This document shows, piece by piece, positions 22,912 to 33,948 of a stretch of DNA of 64,000 bases; position 1 is the stretch's first letter; each line of letters opens with the position of its first letter. The position numbers and the translations under genes are program-made. The stretch is taken from positions 124,001-188,000 of the forward strand of contig NHZP01000014.1 in the NCBI GenBank assembly GCA_003313425.1, written 5' to 3'. The notes below the pieces were generated by a model. It saw nothing but the letters and a program-made list of their open reading frames with translations. It had not been told where the DNA came from and ran no database searches. Origin of the DNA: Pseudopyrenochaeta lycopersici (lineage: Eukaryota; Ascomycota; Dothideomycetes; Pleosporales; Pseudopyrenochaetaceae).

Positions 22912-25900
22912 ATGCTAGGATACCTCACAAGTCGCTGGCAGACGGCCGGCGACCCCAAGAAGACCAGCCCAGGCTGGTTTGACCGCCATGTTTCCCCCAT
23001 CCTCCTCTCGGTCGCGAAGAAGGCATGCACACATCCTATACACACAATAGTCACCATCGCATTCTTGGCCAGCTACTCATACCTGGGCATTCTGGATAAG
23101 GGCTTGCTGGAGCGTGGTGCAGACGAGTCGATTGGCAGGGTCGAGTTCCAGACGCTTTTGGCGGGCAGTAAAAGACTGAGAGTTGGCGAAGAAACGTCGT
23201 GGCAGTGGGAAGCCCAGGAGGACAGGGCAGGCGCACACAAGGGCAAGGTACGAGGCACTTCCCTTTGGACATGAACACCCCTCTAATTCAGAACAGACAG
23301 CCCAAGAGTTTGCTCTTGTCACTCTCGTCTTTCCCGAATCAAGCAACCTAAACTCTGCACCTTCGCAGAAATCCGTCCCTGGCAATGTCTCCGCTGAGCT
23401 CCTCCCAACATCGTCCAGCTCCTTCTCCACCCTCTCGCACGATACCTCACTCGCCTTCTCCATCCCGTACGCCGAAGCCGCCGACTTTCTCATGGCTATG
23501 CAGGAAATCTCAGCCCCCGAGGATGCCGCTCAGTCGCAGGGCTCTGACAAGGAAGGCACGCGCGAAGAGAAGAAGTGGATGATGAAGGCCTCGAAGAACG
23601 GCAGCGCTCCTGGAGGTCTACACAACTGGCTCAGCGAGTCGTGGACCTCATTCGTTGATTTGCTCAAGGTGTGTCGGCTGTTCCACATCACATGTGCACT
23701 TGGCTAATGATTGAACTTGCAGAACGCGGACACCGGCGATATTGTTATTATGGCTTTGGGTTATCTTGCCATGCACTTGACATTTGTTTCGCTTTTCCTG
23801 GCTATGAGGCGACTGGGTTCCAACTTTTGGCTTGCCACCGCCGTGCTACTCCAGTCTGCTTTCGCCTTCCTGTTTGGCCTTGCCGTTACCACCTACCTCG
23901 GCGTTCCTATGAACATGATCTTACTCTCTGAGGGCCTCCCCTTCCTAGTTGTCATTATCGGATTCGAGAAACCCATCGTTTTGACCAAGGCTGTGCTGTC
24001 GGCTTCCTTGGACGCACGAAGGGCTGCAGAGGAGAACCGCGGCGAAGCACTCACTATCCAGTCAGCTGTACAGACCGCCATCAAGAGGACCGGCTTCGAG
24101 ATCGTTCGGGACTATTTCTTCGAGATTTTAATCTTGGTTGCAGGTGCCATGTCCGGAATTCAGGGTGGTCTCCGTCAATTCTGCTTCCTTGGCGCATGGA
24201 TTCTCCTTTTCGACGCCTTGATGCTCTTAACCTTCTATACTGCAATCCTCACCATCAAGCTTGAAATCAACCGAATCAAACGCCACGTTGCCCTCCGAAG
24301 GGCGCTCGAAGACGACGGTGTGGATGGCAAAGTGGCAGAAAATGTGGCTCGCAACAATGACTGGCCGAACGCGCGCGACGTTCAGGTCGGCACCAGCTCG
24401 ACTTATGTCTTTGGAAAGAAGATCACTGTCCCTAAATTCAAGGTTCTCATGGTCGCCGGCTTCGTCCTCGTAAACGTTTTGAACGTTGCTACTCTCCGAT
24501 TCGGCCTAACACCAAGTAAAGTGTCCCACGTTTCCGGTGTTGGCGCTTCGCCTCCACTGGACCCGTTCAAGGTAGCGGGAAATGGTCTAGATCACATCCT
24601 CGAGCAGGCCAAGAGCACAGCAATGTCCACTGTTGTCACGGTTCTCATGCCCATCAAGTACGAGCTCGAGTACCCATCTATTCACTATGCTGAGCCTGTC
24701 ATCACCGAGAATGACTCTGCCTTTGGTACTAACATCAGCACTCACATTGTCGACGGAGTTTTGAAGAGCTTGGAAGACCCGTTCCTAGGCAAGTGGATCA
24801 TCTTAGCTCTCGTGATGAGCGTAGTACTCAACGGCTACCTCTTCAACGCCGCTCGCTGGACCATCAAGGAGCCGCATCAGGCACTGGAGCCACCTTCGCC
24901 ATCTGAAGTCCAATTGGGCGCTCCTTCTGTCCCACCAACTCCTCGTGTACCATCAATGCACATGCCAACACCGCCGCGAACACCTGGCCCTGAGGACCAA
25001 CTAGGCCGCGGTGCACTTCAGCCACTCACACAAATCGCTCGCCCATCCGTGCAGACGCAGATGCTTCAACCAGAGATACCATCTGGACCAACTGAAGAAC
25101 AACAACGGCAACCAAATCGCCCCATCGAGATTCTTGAACAATTTGTAAAGGACAAGCAAGCGCCTAAGCTCACCGATGAAGAGCTCATTGAAGTCTCACT
25201 CAAGGGCAAGATCCCCGGATATGCCCTGGAAAAGACTCTTGGTGACAAAACTCGCGCGGTCAAGATTCGACGTGGTGTAGTCTCACGGACACATGCCACG
25301 CGAGAAACATCTACATTGCTGGAACGCTCGCTTTTACCATACAAGGATTACAATTACGATTTGGTTCACGGCGCGTGCTGCGAGAACGTTGTTGGCTATC
25401 TCCCCCTCCCCGTTGGTGTCGCCGGGCCCATTATGGTGGACGGCCAGAACTACTTCCTTCCAATGGCAACCACTGAGGGTGTCCTAGTAGCTTCAACGTC
25501 CAGAGGCGCAAAGGCTATTAACGCTGGCGGCGGTGCTATCACGGTAGTGACTGGCGACGGCATGACGCGTGGACCTTGCATCGGTTTCGACAGCTTGGCA
25601 CGCGCGGGTGCGGCAAAGATCTGGCTCGACTCAGAAGAGGGCCAAAGGACTATGAAGGACGCTTTCAACTCAACTTCCCGTTTTGCCAGATTACGGTCGA
25701 TGAAATCGGCTATTGCAGGCACAAACATCTACGTCCGTTTCAGAGCAACTACCGGTGACGCCATGGGAATGAACATGATTTCCAAGGGCGTTGAGCATGC
25801 ACTCACCGTTATGGCCACGGACTGTGGATTCGACGACATGCGCGTTGTGACCGTGTCAGGCAACTACTGCACAGACAAGAAAGCCGCGGCTATCAACTGG

Positions 25901-26624
25901 ATCGATGGTCGCGGCAAGGGTGTTGTCGCTGAAGCCGTGATTCCCGGCAACGTCGTCAAATCTGTCCTCAAATGCGATGTCGAAGATCTAGTCCAGATGA
26001 ACATTTCTAAGAATCTCATCGGCTCTGCCATGGCGGGTGCCATGGGTGGATTCAACGCTCACGCAGCAAACATCGTTGCTGCTATCTTCCTCGCTACCGG
26101 CCAGGATCCTGCGCAGGTCGTGGAGAGCGCAAACTGTATTACTATCATGAGCAAGTATGTCATCCTTTCATTTCATGTTCTTCTCTATTATCAGTATAAG
26201 TACAGAATACGTACTAACACACAACAGCGTAAAGGGTGACCTCCAAATCTCTGTCTCCATGCCCTCGATAGAAGTAGGCACAATTGGCGGTGGAACCATT
26301 CTCGAGCCCCAATCCGCTATGCTCGATCTCCTTGGTGTACGCGGGGCTCATCCCACATCACCTGGCGACAACGCGAGACAGCTTGCGAGAGTCATTGCGG
26401 CGGGTGTGCTAGCTGGTGAACTGTCGTTAAACAGTGCATTGTGCGCTGGCCATCTGGTCAAGGCACACATGGCGCACAACCGGAGTAATGTGCCTAGTAG
26501 AGCTCCTACTCCAGCACCGCAGACACCGGCTGGTAATGGAAGTCAGACACCAAGTACCGGCGGCGCCATTCAGCCTCTAAGCAGTGCGAACGGTAGTGCG
26601 AACGGGCCACTCCCTCGGCGGTGA
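22912..26624 (+). CDS. 3-hydroxy-3-methylglutaryl-CoA reductase, 4 exons
   Basis: Endoplasmic-reticulum enzyme that makes mevalonate from HMG-CoA with NADPH, the committed step to sterols and other isoprenoids. Exons 22912-23247, 23297-23668, 23723-26154 and 26228-26624 give 1178 residues. The fungal N-terminal HPIH motif is at 41-44 inside the first membrane segment. The sterol-sensing-type membrane region begins at 237 ([20 protein letters not shown]). A Pro-rich linker precedes the catalytic domain, which has [12 protein letters not shown] near 790, the catalytic Glu in TTEGVLVAS near 820, DAMGMNM near 915, the active Lys in DKKAAAINW near 953 and the active His near 1121 (CAGHLVKAH). The C-terminal 50 residues are low-complexity. 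The membrane domain suggests sterol-regulated turnover. Confidence 0.97.
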
Positions 26625-29162
26625 GCCGTAGGGTTACATTTGGAAAGCTTGCATGGATTGGTGACCGCAAAGAAGGGACACCTGATCACGCGCATCCGCA
26701 GATGAGGATGCTCATAATAAGAAGTACTTCCATACCGTAGTTTCATTTGAAGTCTACGGCAACGGATATAGACAGCATAAGCACATTTACCTGCATGGCG
26801 AAATTCGCGTCATTTAGATTACTTAATGCACCTTTTTCTTCGTTAAATTTTGTTCCAAACTGTCTCAATTTGCTATTTGTACATATATTTTATCCACGTT
26901 ATCCGTTCATCTTCCTTGATCATTGCTTCTGTCAGGCATTCCACGCCTCTCCAACCATTGCTCCTCCACTGCCAGCCCATTCTCGCCACACCTACCACAT
27001 ACACTCATAAACTCAGACCGTGTACCTATCAGCAGTGGTAAATCGCAATACCCTTTTCCAGACCTTATTCTTTCACACCGTTCTCCCAGTTCCCACTCCC
27101 TGCATCCGCAGCCCCATAATATCAGTACCCCTCTGCATCTGCACCCGTGCGCGCACTGTGCTCGCCGAAGCGATACGGCTACGTGATTGTCTGCCTGCAT
27201 ACACTGGTCTTCTCTATTGATACGGTGTACTCTGTCTAGGATGGGGATAGGTGTGCGGTCTGCCGGGGCGATGGGAGGAGCTGGAGGGGCGAAAGGACGT
27301 GTATGTCATTCTTGTTAGCATTCGTGAAGGGATTTTGGATCAAGAGCGTGGTGGGGCGGCTGCAAGGGCTTGGATTGGAGGATGTGATATGAGAACAGGA
27401 TGGTCATGTTGGCGTCTGTAGATGGGAATGAGTTGGCGAGGTGAAGGGGGTGGGAGGTTGATAGTGTGAGTTATGCTCTGCTGCTGCTTTTGTCTGTGTG
27501 GCGGGTTTAGTATTTACTGTCAATGTGCAGCTCATTTGTTGTGTACACTCTTGATGTAGTATGTATTGGACACTGGACGCTTCATTGCGCCTCTATGTGA
27601 CCTGCTTTTCGGGTTATTCTCGCAATAGCGTGGAATGGAAATCCGCTGAAGCGTGCTTATGGGGCTATATTGTGAGGATCTAGTGTATTCCATTTGTCGA
27701 AGCGCTAGACGTGGTGTAAGATGATATTCGTATGAAGATATTGGGTCCATAGCCCTTTCTGGAGGACAATGGTTGTTGAATCTCCAGAACTAGTTTAACC
27801 CTGTCCATGTGGTACGGTTCTGGGATTGTGAGTTGTGTTATTTGGAATCAGCTTCGCATGACCTCGATGGATGAGACACCTTGGCTTCAAGCTCTAAGTG
27901 CTCGACTTTGCATCTCAGTGAATTTGGTAATTTTGAGAACAGCGTACGAGAATGTCGATACTTGCGCGAAATGTGTGAAGTTGATGGGTCTCGACAGGAC
28001 TTGAATGCCTTTGATCACAATTCGAAATCACGGCTACAAATCGTGAGACTACAGTTTTTCTTCAAATAAAGTTTGTGTTCTCTTTATTCACGTATAGCCG
28101 AACATATAGTACGGCCGCTTGAGGGACATGTATCGGTATGATCGCCGCGAATATGTTTTCAATACCGAGCTTCTTGCATCATCTCCACTCCCTTCTCATC
28201 TCGGTTAATTTCACCCTGCATCCTTCTCGTCTCGATACTGGGAGTCTCACCTGCTTGCGCTAGAGAATAGAAGGCCCGAAATCTTCTTCCAAATCACCTT
28301 CCATGGGATAACTCTGACCAATCAAATGTACGGGAGCATCTGGGGGCCGTTTCAGGACTAAAGCGTATACAAGATGTCCTCATCAGAGACAACAGGCTCT
28401 TGTAGCAGGGATGTCATACGAAAGATGTGTTGTTGTTGTATTCCTCCTTGTCTGATGAGCCCTGTTTTACGAAGCTGCACGTCACTATTATAAATGTTGG
28501 GCGGGGAGGTTTGATCGACGACCTCAGTCATAGGTATGAAGTCGAGAATTTGGCACTTTGACCTTGAACATCTCTCGCTCAACTCGCTCCTCGTGTTGAT
28601 TCAGGCATCTGTCAAGTAATAGTTTTGAATATCTGCGTCCGTACTGGCTTTTCGTAATATCGCTTTGCTCGTCGCCCGTATTGCAATCTTTACGATGCGT
28701 CTAAGAGTGTCTATACTGCTACAATGTTGTACAAGGAGAATGCCGTTGCGATTTGCCATCTCAAAGTTTCGAGCAACAATCTCCAGCGTCAGGTGGTTGT
28801 GTTAGTGCAATTCTTGTAGATTCTCGCGTTGGGGCTCTGGTTTCACTGGCAGGAGCCCGAGATCCGAGCTTCCGTAGATCTGATCAAGATTTGTAGATGA
28901 GATCACTCCCAATGTGCGATTACGCGCAGTGATCGTCCAGGTGTATCGGTACATGTGGAGGGGTAGTTTGAGCCCCTCAACACCAATATAGCTGTAAGAC
29001 CTCTCATTATGACGTCGTAAGCACCAATTCTTTTCAAGTAGAAGATAATTAACGTCACCAGTATAAGTATCATGTAGGCGCGACTGTTTCATCCAACTGT
29101 CAACTGCACTTTTAGTCTCCCATCTCAGTTATTCAGATTCGGATACATCTTTAAATTGCAGC
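26625..29162. other. long gene-free stretch
   Basis: About 2.5 kb after HMG-CoA reductase without a supported gene. Short frames on both strands (for example minus 28,358-28,582 and minus 28,802-29,092) show no motif. The start is the 3' flank of the reductase; the end holds the promoter of the small membrane protein. Confidence 0.4.
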
Positions 29163-29873
29163 ATGCCTTCCATCAATGCAACCGTAAGAAACCCAACATG
29201 ATTTGAAAAACTTTGGAAAATATTATGATAGTTCAGTAATTGACTTACGCGCAAGGTATTCCATGCCTACGCTTACGGCACAGCATTCTGGTATGGCCTT
29301 CGTGGGTTGTGCCGAGTTTACGATCCTGTAATGGTCGCCGGATGTACGTGTTCTCTGGCGCACTGCAACCTCCTTTATATTCCTCCCTAGCCAGCCGCCC
29401 CCTCCCCCCCCCCCCCCCCCAACCCACGAGTCATAAATAATTAACAGAGAACAGGGTTTCGCCCACCCTCCCAACTGCACCTTGCCCCAAACGACCTCGA
29501 ACTCTACAACATTCGCACTGATGGGTGGTGTTTGGTCACGCTCGCCTGGATCCTCGTATCACTTACTAATGCGGTACCCTTCTATAAACCGTCTTCGGCC
29601 TTCCCTTCCACGACACCCTCTACTTCACCCAAGGCAGCCTCGGGCAGCACCCCATATGCTAAAGCGGTGATCGCTGCAACCATATTCCATCACATTACTA
29701 CCGGTATCGGCGCGTATCAGCACTATAAACTAGAATCTCACAATAACACAAGTATGGCTATTGGCGTTTGGGGGAATGTGTGGTTGACGTTGACTGGGAT
29801 TCTGACGCTAGCATTGTTGCAGTCAGATGCTGGCGACGAATCGGTCGAGAAGGTTACGAAGAAGGTTAGGTAG
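29163..29873 (+). CDS. small multi-pass membrane protein, unknown function, 3 exons
   Basis: Exons 29163-29183, 29256-29343 and 29455-29873 give 175 residues. The seven-codon first exon (MPSINAT) joins VFHAYAYGTAFWYGLRG. The second junction restores WFRPPSQLHL and then NDLELYNIRTDGW, which looks like a conserved block. I see four hydrophobic segments: about 9-30, 67-83 (LVTLAWILVSLTNAVPF), a helix from YAKAVIAATIFHHITTGIGAY, and one from MAIGVWGNVWLTLTGILTLALL. The tail is charged. I do not recognise the family. The frames agree across both junctions, but the first acceptor (CGCAAG) is weak, so the first exon is the least certain part. The second intron carries a run of 17 C. Confidence 0.65.
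29404..29420 (+). repeat. poly-C tract of 17
   Basis: An uninterrupted run of 17 C inside the second intron of the small membrane protein gene, about 35 bases upstream of its 3' splice site. Runs this long are slippage-prone and difficult to sequence, so the true length may differ. Confidence 0.8.
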
Positions 29874-30358
29874 ATGGTTGGCGGTTGTTATTTCAAGTAT
29901 TGAGCCAGCTAAGCTAAGAGGCGTATGCAGGGTTCTGTTGCTCAGCTGCTTCGATGAAGCTGTAGCATGATAAGGATAGAATACGAGACTTATGACGAAC
30001 AGACGTGACATATCTTTGGCTGTCAAACTACTGAACGTCAGAAGTGGGAGCGGCTTCTGGGCTGCACTGATTGCCAAGATGACCTAGCTCAGCGACGTCA
30101 ATGGAATCTAGCAGGGTTGGTAGTATGAGTAATTGTTAGGTCTTGACCCGAAGTGCTTCTCCTTGGCTGGGGGCAAATCCAAGTTCCGCAATGTTGTTAG
30201 CACTACTGCAGTAAAATGAATTGTAAATTGTGTATGAAAAGGCCTCATATGGCTGGATTTGCAGGTGTTAAAAGCAGCACTATTACTAGAAGTACTACTA
30301 TAAATGTTTCCCAAGTATTGAAATATAGCACACAGTGAAGCTTTTATTTGGCTGCTAT
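29874..30358. other. convergent intergenic region
   Basis: The 3' flanks of the small membrane protein gene (plus) and the dienelactone-hydrolase-like gene (minus). No gene seen. It marks the left edge of the catabolic block. Confidence 0.45.
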
Positions 30359-31777
30359 CTAAACCTCTCTGACCTGAAAGTTAAACATCATATTTGATTG
30401 TACAGAGTTACGATCTCGCATCTTGTTCGCGCTATCCACGCCCGCCACAGGCACTCTATACTCAAATGTCTTGCCAGGCGCCGGGATCTTTCCATCGGGT
30501 AGCGGATGCGGGAATGGAAGGTATTCCGGTAGCAAACCAAGCTGCCGTAGAACCGTACCTTGGTCCCAGGAAATGTGTTCATGATAAAGGCGATCGCCAC
30601 GGATATTCACGACAGCCGTAAAAGGTACCTCAACCTTGAGGCCTGTTGGAGGAATTCCAGGCACACTGATGAAATATTGTCAACCCCTCTTCTGGCGATA
30701 AGCAAATTCCAAAAAAACTTACAGCCAGTCAAGTTCACGATCATGTGTGAAGCTGAAGATGAATTCATCTATAATGCGATCAATGGCAATGGATCTGCTG
30801 ATAAGCTCGAGACTCGTGTCGGCGGAGTTGTTGAAGATGAAGTTGTGTCGATAAAAATTGCTTAATGGACCACGGCCCACGCCGCCCGTGAGCTGTAGGC
30901 AAATATCAGTATGTGAGCGGCGGGTACAAGTCGACGTGATGACTTACAGTAGGCACATGATTCACGTATGGCTCCTGTACCATGGTACTCATTGTGTGCT
31001 CAACGGAGCGGTCCGCAAACTCATAGTAAGTATGTTCATCCCATATCAACTCAAGATCATAGTATGGACCATCCATTCGCTGTTTGAGGTGTGTGATACT
31101 TCGAGTGTGTGATAATGCCTCGGTAGTGTAATGGAAGGAACTCTGGAATGGGACCGCAAACTTGTACGTTTCAACACTGGGGTAGCAATACACAGTCAGC
31201 GCTCCGGATCTCAACGGTCTATCGCTTCCCTTCCCTGCCAGGTGATGTATAGCTGGAACACTTGAGGTTACTATAGAGCTTTGATGTGCAATGTCCGCGT
31301 AGATAACGGTGGCTGCGATCTCGGGAGTGCTGTTCACTGCGTCTGCAGCAGCGTTCCAGCATGCCGGATCATATGCTGTACAAACAATGCTATTAGACTC
31401 AACGTTGATACAAGATGCGGAGTATGGGAGGAGGCCTTCGAGAAAGACTCACCCACAACTCCAATTTTATCTTTAGGTTCACATTTTGCATTTTCTCTTA
31501 GAGCATCAATGCTTTGCTTCATCGCATTCGTCGCGTCTTTCGCCAACGCTTGCTGTTGGATCTCGACGACCGTGTAACCCTCCTCAGCCCATTTGACGAG
31601 ATGCGACGGAACACCTTCGACGATTTTTAAGGATGCTCCGGAATCTGGGACGAGAAGAATGACCCCTGGGCCATGCCCTCTCCGAGTGAGTGGTGATAGT
31701 ACGGATATGCCCGTGTCAAGTTCCTGAAGCTCTTCAACAGGCAGAGGCGGCGGTGGTTTCGTGATATCTCTGAACAT
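30359..31777 (-). CDS. dienelactone-hydrolase-like protein with SnoaL-like C-terminal domain, 4 exons
   Basis: Exons on the minus strand are 31777-31453, 31375-30948, 30892-30723 and 30665-30359, giving 409 residues; an in-frame ATG at 31798 would add seven, but the family usually begins MFRDIT. The N-terminal part is an alpha/beta-hydrolase scaffold of the carboxymethylenebutenolidase type (PGVILLVPDSGAS, then DKIGVVAYDPACWN, then FHYTTEALSHTRS). The C-terminal part, from about LTGGVGRGPLSNFY, is a SnoaL-like fold with VNIRGDRLYHEHISWDQ. The usual dienelactone hydrolase nucleophile elbow GxCxGG is not present; its place is taken by AYDPACWN. Hydrolysis of ring-cleavage lactones is suggested by name and neighbourhood but is therefore uncertain. 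It diverges from the short-chain dehydrogenase across 536 bases. Confidence 0.85.
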
Positions 31778-32313
31778 TTTGGAGGGTAAGAAAACCAAGA
31801 ATCAAATCTAGACTTTCAAATCAATCGTTTGTGGCTAGAATTGGAGATATGATCAAATGTTACAGTAACTTGCAGGTACTGCGATTCTTATCAAATATAG
31901 AAAGTCAAATTAAGCCTACGAGTATAGGTATCACATACGTAATGATACTGTTCATGCCATGCCTTCGGTTCTTTATCTGCTGGGCTAGGACATGCAGAGC
32001 CACGGTTATTGCTCCGCCAGCGTGATGGCGACTTGAGGTTAGCGCATCTCTGTTCGGCGGTGAGACCCCGCAATCCCAAATATCACCACCGCGATCCGGT
32101 GTGGTCCCTGTTGACCCCAAGGAACATTGCCGACACCACAATTGATCCGTGACAGAATCAAGGCGGCTTCGGATATTAGGTCTAGGGAGCGAGGCGAGAC
32201 TACGCAGCTTCGAACTATCTTACCGATTTCATACATCTTATCTCCCACGAATATCGCATACGCACCCAACCACTCGACTTTCACCTTTGCCATAAATCCC
32301 TTTTTCGTTCAAC
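31778..32313. promoter_or_regulatory. divergent promoter of the DLH-like and SDR genes
   Basis: 536 bases shared by the divergently transcribed dienelactone-hydrolase-like gene and the short-chain dehydrogenase. It contains CCGCAAT and a CGG-rich patch around 32,066-32,100 that could bind a Zn2Cys6 protein. I see no full TTGCGGAAG word here. Confidence 0.4.
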
Positions 32314-33193
32314 ATGACAGACAAACTCGAAGATGTGCGACCCATGTTTGAGCTACGAGGCCGCAATTACTTGATTACAGGCGGTGCGCAGGGCATTGGG
32401 TTCGCAGCAACACGTGCAATTTGTGAGATGGGAGCCAATGTTGCTGTGTTAGACATTCAAGAGCATCCAATTGAGGAGTTTGAAGGCCTGGCATCAAGAT
32501 ATGGTGTCAAGACATTCTATTACCAAACCGACGTCACGAAGCAGGACAGCCTCAACGCCGGTTTCGAGAAAGCTTTGGAGAGCCTTGGCTCAATTGATGG
32601 ATGTGTACCTGCAGCGGGCATAGCCATTGATAAACCCTTCGTTGAACAAACCTGGGAAGAGTTCACACGCATCCAGGAGATCAATGCAAGTCCTTGCTTC
32701 TCCCACTCTCCTTGTCGCATTTGATCGCTGACCCTTCTAGGTCAGAGGAACTTTCTTCATTGTGCAGGCTGTGGCCAGGCAGATCATCAAGCAAGGAACC
32801 GCAGGCAGTATTGTTCTCATAGCTTCGCAATCATCCCACATTGGGCTTCCAGGCTACAGGATGGCAGCATACAATGCTTCGAAAGGGGGGATTCTCATGC
32901 TTTCAAAAGCGCTCGGAGTGGAACTGGCTAAGCATGGGATTCGCGTGAACACCATCTCTCCAGGATTCGTCGACTCTGAAATGACCCGAAGCGTGCGCGC
33001 ATCGAAAAGCAAGCGAGAAGGTGATCAAATGTGGCTCGCACCTCCTCTACAAAGACTGAGCACACAAAACGATCTCACGGGTGCCATCATATACCTCCTT
33101 AGCGATGCATCAAGGCATACGACAGCTGCTGATATACAAATCACTGGGGGTCTCCATGCTGGCACGATCGACGGTGTCATTAGTCCCTCATGA
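32314..33193 (+). CDS. short-chain dehydrogenase/reductase with a GC-AG intron
   Basis: NAD(P)-dependent oxidoreductase of the classical SDR family, 274 residues from exons 32314-32685 and 32741-33193. The cofactor motif TGGAQGIG lies near residue 24. A catalytic Ser is in IASQSSHIGLPGYR, and the YNASKGG motif gives the catalytic Tyr and Lys. The C-terminal ITGGLHAGTIDG is typical of sugar-alcohol/3-oxoacyl-reductase-like SDRs. The intron uses a GC donor (AAT|GCAAGT) and a TAG acceptor; only this splice restores EINVRGTFF. It sits between the DLH-like and FMO genes and may act on an intermediate of the aromatic pathway; the substrate is not evident. Confidence 0.9.
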
Positions 33194-33948
33194 AGCATCA
33201 TTGCCAAATTTTAGTTTGTTCCCCAGTTTACATAGTACCAAATACCAGCAAATCAGTTCTTAAATAGCATCTTCGAGATTAGTATAGTGATCTTATGATG
33301 GCTGCGTTGCTGTGGCTGTATAAATTGTCATTGAATACATATTGTCGAGCACGGCTAAGCTCATGTACGGGGCTATTCACATTACATTTTCTTTTATTGA
33401 CCATATCCTAGACAAGGCTGTGCTGCTTTCTATCATTCTGAGATCCGCTACAGTAGATTAAGGGCCTTTGATTGTACACGCAAAGTAATACGATAGGTAC
33501 GGAAGCTCTTCGTCCACCATCCGGCCGTGAAAGCATTCAGTTAATTGTGGGGTGCTATCCGCCATCGGAAGAGGCTATCTCTTAAGTTGGGATACTCACT
33601 GAACGCTTTGGGAAAAGTGGGAAGTTAGTGTATACTAGTCATTGGCTTACCGGCGAATTTTTGGGTTGGTTCATTATCCGACACCGAGAATGGCTAAGGT
33701 GCGGTACCCTATCAGCAGGTTGTGATTGGTCAATTGATTCGGATAACTCCAGGTTCCATCTAGAGCTGAATGCGTATGGGGGATCCCCTGGAGCTAGTCT
33801 CCTCCGCATTGCTTCATATAACTTGGAGTTTACTTCCTAGGCAACATGTGTCCAACTCTCATTGACAATCGCTACCCATCAAATCAAGTAAGGCAGCGTG
33901 AACCCTCTTCAATCTTCTTGGGCATTGTGTTTCACCTTATATATCACG
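33194..33948. other. promoter region of the FMO-type monooxygenase gene
   Basis: 755 bases between two tandem genes. No coding region. A CCATCCGGCC patch near 33,519 carries a CGG half-site. Confidence 0.4.
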
